Positions 43,145-50,625 of a DNA stretch of 64,000 bases are shown piece by piece (positions within the stretch are counted from its first letter, which is position 1; the number at the start of each line of letters is the position of its first letter). This stretch comes from VAZQ01 sp963739175 (GTDB lineage Bacteria > Pseudomonadota > Alphaproteobacteria > Rhizobiales > Xanthobacteraceae). The notes beneath the pieces were generated by a model. The model was not told the DNA's origin and did no database searches. It saw nothing but the letters and a program-made list of their open reading frames with translations. The stretch spans positions 1,116,001 to 1,180,000 of the forward strand of contig CAVTZH010000009.1 in NCBI GenBank assembly GCA_963739175.1, written 5' to 3'. The translations under genes and the position numbers were made by a program.

Positions 43145-43560
43145 GCTTTGTCTATTTCACCGATCGCGATCTCGGCAAGACCTTTGCCGAGATTCTCAGA
43201 TCAAGCGGCTTGACCGTCGAGCGGCACCACGATCATTTCGCCCCGGATACGGCGGACGAGGCGTGGCTCGAGGCCGTCGGCAAACGAGGCTGGATCGCGC
43301 TCACCCATGACCGCCGGATTCGCTACAAGCCGAACGAACGCAACGCCGTCATGCGGCACGGCGTCGCCTTGCTGGTGATCGTCGGCGCCGTGCCGTTTCC
43401 GGACCTTGCCCGCGCATTCGTCGCGAGCTTGCCGGGCATCGAGCGCTTCTTGGCCCGACACAAGCCTCCGTTCATCGCGAAAGTGTATCGACCGACGCCT
43501 GCCGAAACGACGCAGCACAGCGCGGCGCCGGGACGCGTCGAGCTGTGGTATCCGCGATAG
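43141..43560 (+). CDS. PIN-like toxin of VapC45 type
   Basis: 139 residues from a TTG overlapping the antitoxin stop. The core is VYFTDRDLGKTFAEILRSSG (first acidic residues), HHDHFAPDTADEAWLEAVGK, and GWIALTHDRRIRYKPNERNA, the TxDxxI-like segment of PIN-type RNases. Such toxins cut structured RNA when the antitoxin is lost. The unusual start probably keeps toxin output lower than that of its partner. The C-terminal tail (RVELWYPR) is intact, so the module may be active. Confidence 0.85.
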   Translation: MSFVYFTDRDLGKTFAEILRSSGLTVERHHDHFAPDTADEAWLEAVGKRGWIALTHDRRIRYKPNERNAVMRHGVALLVIVGAVPFPDLARAFVASLPGIERFLARHKPPFIAKVYRPTPAETTQHSAAPGRVELWYPR

Positions 43561-43628
43561 GTCGTTCGCCTAGCGCTGAACTGGCTGCCGCGCGGCGAAC
43601 GCACCCGGTAGCGGGCCGCGAGGATTCG

Positions 43629-44363
43629 TTACAGCCGCGAGAGACTACCGTGCGCGATCACTTCGCCGGTGGGCTGGCCGGTCGGCGAGCCGCCGAGCGG
43701 TTCGAGCGACACCGCGAGCGTGGCGCCGCTGCCGACGTGCTTCAACAGCTCGGGCGGCAGGTTGAGCTGCACTGGTTGCCCGGCCGAGATCAGGCCGAGC
43801 GAGGCCGGCTTGCCGCCCTCCGGGATCAGCCACAATTCCATCGAGCGCTTGTCGGTGGTGAGCAGCGCCGCCGGCACGATCGTGAGGTTTCTGCCGTCGC
43901 CGCTGATCGCGGCGACGAAGTTCGGCATCTTGGTCTGGGCGCCGGTCAAGGTCGCGAGCAGCGGCGTGCGCGGCGTCGCCGGCGGCATCGGCCGCATGCC
44001 GACATAGACCAGCGCGGCGACGCAGGCGGCGGCCAGCACCGAGGAGCCAACGCTGAAGGCGCGCCAGAACGCCAGGCTCTGCCAGATCGACGTGGGCGCG
44101 GCGGCGGCGCCCAGCGGCTGCTCGCCGAGCGACGCCTGGATGCGCAGCCAGGTCTGCGTCGGCGGCGTTGCCGGCGTGATGTAAGAAGCCATGCCGCCGA
44201 GCCGCTCTTCCCACTCGGCGACCTCGCGCGCGAACGAGGCTTGCTCGGCCATGCGCGTCTCGACCGCGCGCCGCTCCTCGGCGCTGAGCACGCCGAGGAC
44301 GTACTCGGCCGCGAGCACGCGGCTTTCGTCCTCAGGTGCGATATGGTCGGTCGCGTCGCTCAT
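43629..44363 (-). CDS. RskA-type membrane anti-sigma factor
   Basis: 244 residues from ATG 44363, which overlaps the sigma factor stop (ATGA). The N-terminal zinc-less anti-sigma domain is VLAAEYVLGVLSAEERRAVE, followed by WEERLGGMASYI and WLRIQASLG; one membrane helix (residues about 110-130, FSVGSSVLAAACVAALVYVG); and the outer RskA domain (LTIVPAALLTTDKRSMELWL, IPEGGKPASLGLI, LAVSLEPLGGSPTGQPTGEV). In this family proteolysis of the anti-sigma releases the sigma. Confidence 0.9.
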   Translation of the reverse strand: MSDATDHIAPEDESRVLAAEYVLGVLSAEERRAVETRMAEQASFAREVAEWEERLGGMASYITPATPPTQTWLRIQASLGEQPLGAAAAPTSIWQSLAFWRAFSVGSSVLAAACVAALVYVGMRPMPPATPRTPLLATLTGAQTKMPNFVAAISGDGRNLTIVPAALLTTDKRSMELWLIPEGGKPASLGLISAGQPVQLNLPPELLKHVGSGATLAVSLEPLGGSPTGQPTGEVIAHGSLSRL

Positions 44364-44917
44364 CGTTCGAGACAGGTCCTCAGCTTCAACAGTCCCCGCC
44401 GGATCCAACTCTTCATCGTTCCGAGCGGCACGTTCATGCGCTCCGCCAGTTGCTCATAGGTCACGCCGTCGAGGAACGCCGAACGGATCGCCTGCGACGT
44501 CTTCTCTTCCAGCTCGCCCAGACAGACGCCCAACCGCGCCTGCTGCTCCGCCTTCACCACCATGTCGAGCGCGCCGGGGCTGACGTCGCGCACCTCCACC
44601 GCCTCCTCCAGCGGCGCCGAGCGACGGCTCATCGCCCCCGCCCGCAGCCGGTCGATCGCCCGGTTGCGGGCGATGGCGACCAGCCAGGTAATGGGGCTCG
44701 CCCGCTCCGGATTGAAGAGGGCGGCCTTGCGCCACACCGTCACGTAGACGTCCTGCAGCACGTCCTCGGCCTCGCTTCGGTCCTTCAAGATACGGAGCAG
44801 GACACCAAAAAGCTTCGCGGAGGAATCCTGATAGACGATCCGCAACGCGGCGCGGTCCCCGGTGCCGGTTCGCACCAGGGCCGCGGCAAGCTGGCTGCGG
44901 GCGGCGTCTGCGTCCAT
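44360..44917 (-). CDS. ECF RNA polymerase sigma factor (SigK-like)
   Basis: 185 residues. Region 2: LRIVYQDSSAKLFGVLLRIL, then EAEDVLQDVYVTVWRKAALF; region 4: SQAIRSAFLDGVTYEQLAER, then MNVPLGTMKSWIRRGLLKL. The start at 44917 (MDADAARSQLAAAL) is favoured over a frame reaching 45238. It is the first gene of a sigma/anti-sigma pair. The sigma here and the one at 33937 share the organisation but have diverged in sequence. Confidence 0.92.
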   Translation of the reverse strand: MDADAARSQLAAALVRTGTGDRAALRIVYQDSSAKLFGVLLRILKDRSEAEDVLQDVYVTVWRKAALFNPERASPITWLVAIARNRAIDRLRAGAMSRRSAPLEEAVEVRDVSPGALDMVVKAEQQARLGVCLGELEEKTSQAIRSAFLDGVTYEQLAERMNVPLGTMKSWIRRGLLKLRTCLER

Positions 44918-45092
44918 AGATCCAAGGCCCCCCGGAGCGGCCAATACCGCGTCCGGGTGCCGGCGCGGCGTCACCCGCCTATTATACGGGGATCGGGCGG
45001 ATGTGGATGCGAATTTGTGATCAGGGAGTTCAAATGTGAACGGCGCCTTTCCGGCGGTGCCGATCGGCTCCGTTCCGTGATAGCCATGGACG

Positions 45093-45800
45093 ATGACAGT
45101 TTCCATCCGGCGGGCGCTCGGCGGCGCGTCCTTCCTGGTACTGCTGTTCGCGTTTCCGGCGCAAGCGCAGCTGCCGGCGCAGGTGCCCGCGGGCTTTGTC
45201 GACGCGGCCGCGGTGGTCGAGGGGCTCGTGGTCGACATGCGCTATTTCGGCGAAGACAATTTCGTCGGCGCGCGCATCGACGGATACGAGGGCGCGCGCT
45301 GCCTGCTGACGCGTCCGGCGGCGGCGGCGCTCGCGCGCGTGCAGCAGGACCTCGCGACGCAGGGGTTCGGGCTCAAGGTGTTCGATTGCTACCGGCCGAC
45401 GCGCGCGGTGGCGCACTTCGTGCGCTGGGCGCGCGACATCAAGGACGTGAAGCGCAAGGCCGATTTCTATCCCGACGTCGACAAGCGCGACCTGTTCCGG
45501 CTCGGCTATATCTCGAACCGCTCCGGCCATTCGCGCGGCTCGACCGTCGACCTCACGCTGGTGCGGCTTGCACCGGGGAGGGCGCCGGAGGAAGTCGATA
45601 TGGGCACGCGCTTCGATTTCTTCGGGGTGCAGTCCTGGCCGTCGAGCCGCGCCGTAAGCGCGGAGGCGCAGGCGAACCGGAAAACCCTTGCCACCGCGAT
45701 GCGGCGCGGCGGCTTCATCCCCTACGACCGCGAATGGTGGCACTTCACGCTGCGCGGCGAGCCCTATCGCGACACGTATTTCAATTTCGTGGTGAAGTAG
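45093..45800 (+). CDS. D-alanyl-D-alanine dipeptidase (VanX/DdpX family)
   Basis: 235 residues with a signal peptide ending FPAQAQ. Zinc site motifs are SGHSRGSTVD (His and Asp ligands) and EWWHFT (catalytic Glu, third ligand His), and the catalytic Arg lies in FDCYRPTRA. These enzymes hydrolyse D-Ala-D-Ala; with a signal peptide this copy probably recycles peptidoglycan fragments in the periplasm, not vancomycin resistance. It is divergent from the sigma gene. Confidence 0.9.
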   Translation: MTVSIRRALGGASFLVLLFAFPAQAQLPAQVPAGFVDAAAVVEGLVVDMRYFGEDNFVGARIDGYEGARCLLTRPAAAALARVQQDLATQGFGLKVFDCYRPTRAVAHFVRWARDIKDVKRKADFYPDVDKRDLFRLGYISNRSGHSRGSTVDLTLVRLAPGRAPEEVDMGTRFDFFGVQSWPSSRAVSAEAQANRKTLATAMRRGGFIPYDREWWHFTLRGEPYRDTYFNFVVK

Positions 45801-45914
45801 CCGGTGTGCCTAGGACATCTACTCATAAAATGCGGCGCTTGCGGCGGAGCTTACAGGGTTGATGTGACCATTTCTAAGGCGCTATCCTTGCCCCGCTGAG
45901 GGGCGCGGCTGGCA

Positions 45915-47264
45915 ATGGCCAACAAAATTTTCGTCAGCTATCGCCGCGAAGATAGCGCCGCCAACGCGCTCGGTATCAGTCAATATCTGGAGCGCGAATT
46001 CGGCGGGAAAAACGTCTTCATTGATGTTGATTTGCGTGCGGGGGCGAAATTCCCCGTCGTCCTGGAACAGCGGCTAAGAGAATGTGGCGTCGTGCTGGTC
46101 CTTATTGGACCGCATTGGTTGGAAGCGCGAGACGCCGAAGGGAATCGGCGACTCGATAATCCCGACGATTGGGTTCGACTCGAAATCAGCTCGGCGCTTA
46201 GGCGCGAAATTACGGTCATCCCGGTGCTGGTTGGAGGTGCTGCTCTCCCTCCCAAGGCCGCGTTGCCTGCCGACATCAGGGGCTTGTTGGACCATCAGGC
46301 GGTGTCGATCAGCAACACCGGCTTCCGCAGCGACATGGCGGGTCTGGTGCGGGACATCCGCCCCGTGCAGAGCAAGAAAATATGGATAGGGATCGCGCTG
46401 GCTTGCGCAGCGGCGGGAGTGTTGGGGTTGCTCGCATTCGGTGCGCTGCCGGTCGATTGGACGACAAGATTTTCGTCCGGCGCAAAGCCGCGCGCTGAAA
46501 TCGATGGTCCCAACATGAAGGGTTGGACCATGTATGACTACATACCGGCAACCAGGGTTCCTCATTTTATGAAATTCGATACGGTACGCGTTCTCTCGGA
46601 CAGAGCCTTTGTTGAAAGGAGGAGCTTGTTGCAACCAGGCGCGGATCCGAAAAACCTGGACGCGTACTACGACCAAGGCATTCTGGTCTTTGATTGCAAC
46701 AAGCCGCGACTTGCAACAGCGGAAGTGTCGACCTATTCGAAATCAGGCAAGCTATTGGAGCAGTTCAAATGGGGAGACGGCGAGAGCCTGGACCTTTCAA
46801 TCGGCGCAGCAATAGTGCCCGGGAGCATTGGCGACTCCGGCAGGCATCTTTTGTGCAGCGGCGGACTATATCGGCCCCTCGTTGCCGTTCCTCTTGATCT
46901 CACCTCACGCAGATTGACCGCTCTGTCCGACACTGTTGGTGGCGATGGAGAGATCTTTTACGACCCGCTGGTGACTCGCACGTTTGACGGGAATGTCCAA
47001 TCCACAATGCTAACCAGGCTGCGCAGTGATGCCAGCACGGCCCGCTTTTTTCCCAACATGCATCCCAGCTTGCCCGCTGCATATCGCTTCACCGCCGAAC
47101 GTGTTTTGATAAACTGCAGAGAAAGCAAAGTCGCGCTTTTGAAGCTTGAGGTTTACGATAGTTCGAATGACTTGATTTACGTGAGCGCACAAATATCTCC
47201 CGGATTCCAAACAGTCTTGGAAAAAAGCCCGATGGAGTCGTTGAAGCGCATTTTGTGTAAGTGA
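45915..47264 (+). CDS. membrane-anchored TIR-domain protein with duplicated adhesin-E-like C-terminal domain
   Basis: 449 residues. TIR domain, residues 1-150: MANKIFVSYRREDSAANALG, KNVFIDVDLRAG, VVLVLIGPHWL, and DWVRLEISSALRRE with Glu90 at the catalytic position of TIR NADases. One membrane helix at about 156-178 (IWIGIALACAAAGVLGLLAF). The outer part holds two similar units, each with a strand-rich VxF/INC segment ending in an LC pair (ILVFDCNKPRLATAEVSTYS to HLLCS; RVLINCRESKVALLKLEVYD to RILCK), like surface-adhesin protein E. GC content falls along the 3' half, unlike neighbours, a sign of transfer. No known defence partner is adjacent. Confidence 0.85.
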   Translation: MANKIFVSYRREDSAANALGISQYLEREFGGKNVFIDVDLRAGAKFPVVLEQRLRECGVVLVLIGPHWLEARDAEGNRRLDNPDDWVRLEISSALRREITVIPVLVGGAALPPKAALPADIRGLLDHQAVSISNTGFRSDMAGLVRDIRPVQSKKIWIGIALACAAAGVLGLLAFGALPVDWTTRFSSGAKPRAEIDGPNMKGWTMYDYIPATRVPHFMKFDTVRVLSDRAFVERRSLLQPGADPKNLDAYYDQGILVFDCNKPRLATAEVSTYSKSGKLLEQFKWGDGESLDLSIGAAIVPGSIGDSGRHLLCSGGLYRPLVAVPLDLTSRRLTALSDTVGGDGEIFYDPLVTRTFDGNVQSTMLTRLRSDASTARFFPNMHPSLPAAYRFTAERVLINCRESKVALLKLEVYDSSNDLIYVSAQISPGFQTVLEKSPMESLKRILCK

Positions 47265-47363
47265 AATCAAGGGCAGGCGGACATCCAGCACGTCGTCAAA
47301 CGCGACCTTTGATGCATCCGTCAAAGCGCGCTTTGGGACAACGGCCGAGCGGCGCAGTCGCGG

Positions 47364-47535
47364 CTAGGTCGAAGATGAAGCATCTTTGAGACCGTCCACA
47401 TATCCGCGCACATAATCTATGCCGTGTTGACTTCAGGAGACGCTCGATCCGTTCGTCGAATGCTCGTCTGAGCTCGTCAGTGGAGAGCGTCTTCCAATAG
47501 CTTTCAAACTCGGCTTTGAGCGATCGATCGAGCAT
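47364..47535 (-). CDS. small hypothetical protein, frameshifted
   Basis: About 56 residues. From ATG 47535 the frame reads MLDRSLKAEFESYWKTLSTD, then ELRRAFDERIERLLK; after one extra T near 47431 it reads QHGIDYVRGYVDGLKDASSS and stops at 47364. Joined, it is a compact helical protein with no recognised domain. Without the join the frame runs into low-quality sequence to 47296. It lies in the low-GC block next to the TIR gene. Confidence 0.45.
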
Positions 47536-47646
47536 CGGGCATCCTCATCATCTCCGCATCTGTCCGGACTCTTGGACGCGGCCGTCGCGCGTAGCATATC
47601 CTCGTCAGCTTTTGCGGATCGTTGTCGGTGCTCCTCCGATGTGACG

Positions 47647-47671
47647 AGGGCCCGGCGCGGTGCCGGGCCCT
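47647..47671. terminator. GC-rich hairpin after the QNQQPGQ protein gene
   Basis: AGGGCCCGGC and GCCGGGCCCT pair perfectly around GCGGT, 20 nt beyond the stop of the minus-strand small gene. On the plus strand it is followed by TAGAATAT. A terminator is likely but the T run is weak. Confidence 0.6.
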
Positions 47672-47690
47672 TAGAATATAGCGCATCTTG

Positions 47691-47864
47691 TTACTTCTGC
47701 TGCGCCGGTTTGTCCTTGTTGGTCTGCTCGCCCTGCTGCTGGTTCTGCTGGCCCGGCTGTTGGTTCTGCTGGCCCGGCTGTTGGTTCTGCTGGGGAGCTT
47801 GGTCGGGCTGAGAAGGATTTGCGGGCTTGTTCGGCTCGGAAGCAGTAATATTGATGTTGGTCAT
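47691..47864 (-). CDS. 57-residue Gln/Pro-rich repeat protein
   Basis: Reading from ATG 47864: MTNINITASEPNKPANPSQP, DQAP, then QQNQQPG repeated (QQNQQPG, QQNQQPG, QQNQQQG), ending EQTNKDKPAQQK. It has no signal peptide, Cys, Trp or Tyr and should be disordered. The repeats are nearly identical at DNA level (21-nt units), so copy number may vary. An upstream AT-rich region has a 24-nt palindrome and a hairpin follows the stop, which together support a real gene. Function unknown. Confidence 0.6.
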   Translation of the reverse strand: MTNINITASEPNKPANPSQPDQAPQQNQQPGQQNQQPGQQNQQQGEQTNKDKPAQQK

Positions 47865-47883
47865 AGGATTATCTTTCGTAATT

Positions 47884-47907
47884 CTACTCGGAAATATTTC
47901 CGGGTAG
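47884..47907. promoter_or_regulatory. 24-nt palindrome, possible operator
   Basis: CGGAAATATTTCCG is a perfect 14-nt palindrome extended by CTAC/GTAG arms across a T/G mismatch. It lies 20 nt upstream of the QNQQPGQ gene start, inside an AT-rich stretch (47865-48050), where a repressor or activator dimer would bind. Confidence 0.45.
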
Positions 47908-48074
47908 ACTTATGAATTGTGATCGAAAACAGATATTACAAGGCAGATGACGGCAAAAACATTTATGAGAATCAGTTGAATATTATGGTATGACTTTCTT
48001 CGTGGCCGACATCGACGAGACGCCGCATTCGGCGGTGCTGCCCGGGCCTGTTGAATAACGATCAAGTTTTTCCG

Positions 48075-48344
48075 ATGAGCATGATCCCGAAAAATGGGCG
48101 CCGATCTTCGGGCAAGGTCACGCGATCGCTCAGAGCCCTGACCGTGCCAGCCAGCAGATCGAAGACGTTTCGCAAGATGGCCGCCGACGCGCTGCGTAGC
48201 GGGCGCAAGGCCGCGCCCGGCAACGATCGCAGCGCGCACTTCAGCGCGGCGGCATCCTACAAATCGCTGGCGCACGACGACGAATGGATGTGCGGAGAGC
48301 GCCAGCGCTCACACAAGCGCAAGCCTCCGCCGAAGAAAGCCTGA
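48075..48344 (+). CDS. small basic hypothetical protein
   Basis: 89 residues from ATG 48075 (a TTG at 48051 would add eight). Rich in Arg/Lys/Ser with a helical middle (FRKMAADALRSGRKAAPGND, RSAHFSAAASYKSLAHDDEW) and a basic tail (SHKRKPPPKKA). The AxxYxxLAxxxEW spacing looks like a short helical motif seen in other small alphaproteobacterial proteins. No domain is named. A nucleic-acid-binding role is possible from charge alone. Confidence 0.5.
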   Translation: MSMIPKNGRRSSGKVTRSLRALTVPASRSKTFRKMAADALRSGRKAAPGNDRSAHFSAAASYKSLAHDDEWMCGERQRSHKRKPPPKKA

Positions 48345-48395
48345 AAGCGGATAGCGGCGGTCCATCTACAAATGGGTATGGCTTGATGAAGAAGC

Positions 48396-48433
48396 GGCCC
48401 GCGTTGGTGGAGGGCGCCCTCCAAACGCGGGCC
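48396..48433. terminator. long hairpin (GGCCCGCGTT...AACGCGGGCC)
   Basis: A nearly complete 38-nt palindrome: GGCCCGCGTT pairs with AACGCGGGCC and the inner GGAGGGC with GCCCTCC. No T run follows. After it an AAAGGAG site precedes an 11-codon ORF (ATG 48459, MAGAETIVSSH). Could be a terminator or an attenuator for the tiny ORF. Confidence 0.5.
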
Positions 48434-48527
48434 TGACCTCAACCAAAGGAGCGACCGATGGCCGGGGCTGAAACGATCGTATCATCGCACTGACGCCGAG
48501 TCTTCCTTGCCGTGGCCGACGACGCGA

Positions 48528-48782
48528 TCATCTCCGCACCGAGTTAGCGGGTTGGCGATCAGCGCGAATGTCAAACCTTTGCTGTAGGCTTTGGACGATG
48601 GCGCACAAGGCGCGCTCGCAGCGGCCCCATTCGGAGACACCGGGGTCGAAGCTTGCAACCTGCCAATTGGCAGAAATACGAAAATCGTCATACGGAATAA
48701 CAGTGACATGCACGGCACCTTCGCAGTCAGGACGCGCACGCAATTCCGCGAGCACCGCAAATTCAAGTTCGGCCTTCGTCAT
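48528..48782 (-). CDS. conserved hypothetical small protein
   Basis: 84 residues from ATG 48782, chosen because GGCGGAA lies just before it (ATG 48797 is also in frame). Sequence: MTKAELEFAVLAELRARPDC, then a beta-rich middle (GAVHVTVIPYDDFRISANWQ) and a helix (RCERALCAIVQSLQQRFDI). It looks well folded and resembles short conserved bradyrhizobial proteins. Function unknown. Confidence 0.65.
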   Translation of the reverse strand: MTKAELEFAVLAELRARPDCEGAVHVTVIPYDDFRISANWQVASFDPGVSEWGRCERALCAIVQSLQQRFDIRADRQPANSVRR

Positions 48783-48920
48783 TTCCGCCTTTTCCATTTG
48801 ATTGCCCTCGGATGCTCGGGAAACGGGTGAGGAAGGCAGAGCGAGGTTGGTGCATCGAAACGATGGCGGAAGGCAAGTCTGCTATTGCCGAAAGCGGACA
48901 CATCCAACCCGGCCGACGGC

Positions 48921-49181
48921 CTAGTTCGCCTTCGCCTTGCGCTTGGGACGCTTGAGCGGAAACTCCTCGCTGTCGTAGAGCCGCTGGATGGCGTCGACGT
49001 CGTAGCGCTCGTCGCCGACCTGCAGCCAGGCGCCGAGCGTGCGCACCGCGGGGAATTCCTCGACCGCGAAGCGGATCGCTTCCGCGGCGGTGCCGAAGCG
49101 GCGATAGCCGAGCGGCTGGCGCACGCCGCCCTTGCGTTTCGCCATGAACAACTCGGCCGGGCTTTCGTAGTCGAACTTCAT
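48921..49181 (-). CDS. conserved hypothetical small protein
   Basis: 86 residues: KFDYESPAELFMAKRKGGVR, YRRFGTAAEAIRFAVEEFPA, then TLGAWLQVGDERYDVDAIQR and a basic tail (KRPKRKAKAN). The AAEAIRFAVEE helix followed by a W-containing strand and IQRLYDS is a compact alpha/beta pattern. No enzymatic residues are apparent. It is followed by other small genes in the same direction. Confidence 0.7.
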   Translation of the reverse strand: MKFDYESPAELFMAKRKGGVRQPLGYRRFGTAAEAIRFAVEEFPAVRTLGAWLQVGDERYDVDAIQRLYDSEEFPLKRPKRKAKAN

Positions 49182-49228
49182 CGTTACGCTTTCACAATCC
49201 GGCCGTCGGCCGGTACCCCTGGTCTCGA

Positions 49229-49423
49229 TCAGTCCCGGTTGAGCTGGCTCTCCTTGACGACCCGCTCGTGCGGCTCGCTGGCGCTCTTGATCCGGTACTG
49301 GCGATCGTCGCCCTCGGGCGGCAGCAACTGGGTGACCGTGTAGATCTCGTTCGGCGTGCCGCGGCCGTAAGGTCCGGAGGTGTAGTGGACCGATTGCCCG
49401 ATCTTGAACTTGTGGTCGCTCAC
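49229..49423 (-). CDS. small hypothetical protein, SH3-like barrel pattern
   Basis: 64 residues: HKFKIGQSVHYTSGPYGRGT, IYTVTQLLPPEGDDRQYRIK, then EPHERVVKESQLNRD. The succession FKIGQxV, YTVTQLLP and YRIKSxxEPHERVVKESQL is the short five-strand pattern found in many rhizobial conserved hypotheticals. Function unknown. It is 47 nt upstream of the 86-residue gene on the same strand. Confidence 0.72.
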   Translation of the reverse strand: MSDHKFKIGQSVHYTSGPYGRGTPNEIYTVTQLLPPEGDDRQYRIKSASEPHERVVKESQLNRD

Positions 49424-49623
49424 GGCGCGCTCCGTGCCGCGGGAACGCCCGGTCGTCCGCCGGTCAGGCGGGGCCGCAAACCGCTGCTGCTGGAAATCAT
49501 GCGGATTCCTAGCATGAAATCGGCGGCGGCCGGCGAACTATTTGAGAAATATTACGGGCGCAGGGGCTGATACTTCGGCCAATACAGCCGCTTTTTTGTT
49601 AACGCCGCGACGGAAACAGCGCC

Positions 49624-50325
49624 TCAAAACCGCTCGACCCAGGGCCGCAGCTCGATCTCGGTCGCCCAGACGCTGCGCGGCTGGTGGATGATGTGCAGAT
49701 AGCTCGCCGCGATCCCGTCGGGATCGAGCAGGCTGGCGGGCTTGTCCGGCGGCTCGGCGCGGCGCGCGCTCTTGATGCCGCCGTCGATCACCACATGCGC
49801 GACGTGGATGCCCTGCGGATGCAGCTCGCGCGCCATGCTTTGCGAGAGCCCGCGCAGCGCGAACTTGCCCATCGCGAACGGCGCCGACTGCGCATAGCCC
49901 TTCACGCCGGCCGACGCGCCGGTGAACAGGATGACGCCGCGTCCTTTCGGCAGCATGCGCTTGACCGCCTGCTGCGCCACCAGGAACGCGCCGAAGGCGG
50001 TGACCGCGATCGATTTCTCGACCTCGGCGGGGTCGAGCTCGGCGAACGGCCCGCGGGTGCGGTAGCTCGCGTTGTAGATCACGATCTCGGGCGCGCCGAT
50101 GGTGGCGTCGAGATTGTTGAACAGCTCGTCGACCTCGGCACGCTTCGCCGCGTCGCACGCGAACGTCTCGGCGCCGGCCTCGACCGCGAGGTCGTGCAGG
50201 TCGTCGGTCGAGCGCGCCGCCAGCGCGACCTTGATGCCCTCCTTGCTCAGGACGCGGGCAAGCGAGGCGGAGAGGCCGGCGCCGGCCCCGACGATGAGAG
50301 CGGTGGTGAATTGTGTTTCGGTCAT
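49624..50325 (-). CDS. short-chain dehydrogenase/reductase family protein lacking the catalytic Tyr
   Basis: 233 residues. The Rossmann start ALIVGAGAGLSASLARVLSK and VIYNASYRTRG mark the SDR fold; the active-site region reads LFTGASAGVKGYAQSAPFAM-GKFALRGLSQS, so the Ser is present but the YxxxK tyrosine is Phe (FAMGK). Some SDR subfamilies show this, and they may be non-catalytic or use another residue. Start at 50325 (MTETQFTTALIVGAG) is clear. Substrate unknown. Confidence 0.88.
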   Translation of the reverse strand: MTETQFTTALIVGAGAGLSASLARVLSKEGIKVALAARSTDDLHDLAVEAGAETFACDAAKRAEVDELFNNLDATIGAPEIVIYNASYRTRGPFAELDPAEVEKSIAVTAFGAFLVAQQAVKRMLPKGRGVILFTGASAGVKGYAQSAPFAMGKFALRGLSQSMARELHPQGIHVAHVVIDGGIKSARRAEPPDKPASLLDPDGIAASYLHIIHQPRSVWATEIELRPWVERF

Positions 50326-50400
50326 TGCGGGCTCGTCGTCTCCGGCTGAGAATACTGATACGGAGAAGGCTAGCACGCCGGCCCCGCCAGGATCGACACC

Positions 50401-50613
50401 ATGATGCGCTTCCTCATCGCTCTCATTGTCTCGATCCTGATTGTCGTGATGGCGTGGCCCTATCTGCGGCGCTTCATGCCGCGCCGCCCGCAGCATGGGA
50501 CGGGGGCGCCCAAGCCGCCGACCAAGGGCGAGCTGATCTATTTCGCGATCATGATCACGGTCGCGCTCAGCTTCACTATCACCACGCTGATGTGGGTGTT
50601 CGGCGGACGCTGA
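50401..50613 (+). CDS. small two-helix membrane protein
   Basis: 70 residues from ATG 50401 (or the in-frame ATG at 50404). Two membrane helices: FLIALIVSILIVVMAWPYL and IYFAIMITVALSFTITTLMW, joined by a basic Pro-rich loop. Both ends are probably on the same side of the inner membrane. A conserved hypothetical in this group. It is divergent from the SDR gene and convergent with flbD. Confidence 0.75.
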   Translation: MMRFLIALIVSILIVVMAWPYLRRFMPRRPQHGTGAPKPPTKGELIYFAIMITVALSFTITTLMWVFGGR

Positions 50614-50625
50614 TCGCCGGCGCTG

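Noticed and set aside
47504..47686. 60-residue minus-strand frame (MRYILRARHRAG...)
   Set aside because: Overlaps the hairpin and the better supported small gene at 47364-47535; Arg-rich with no signals.
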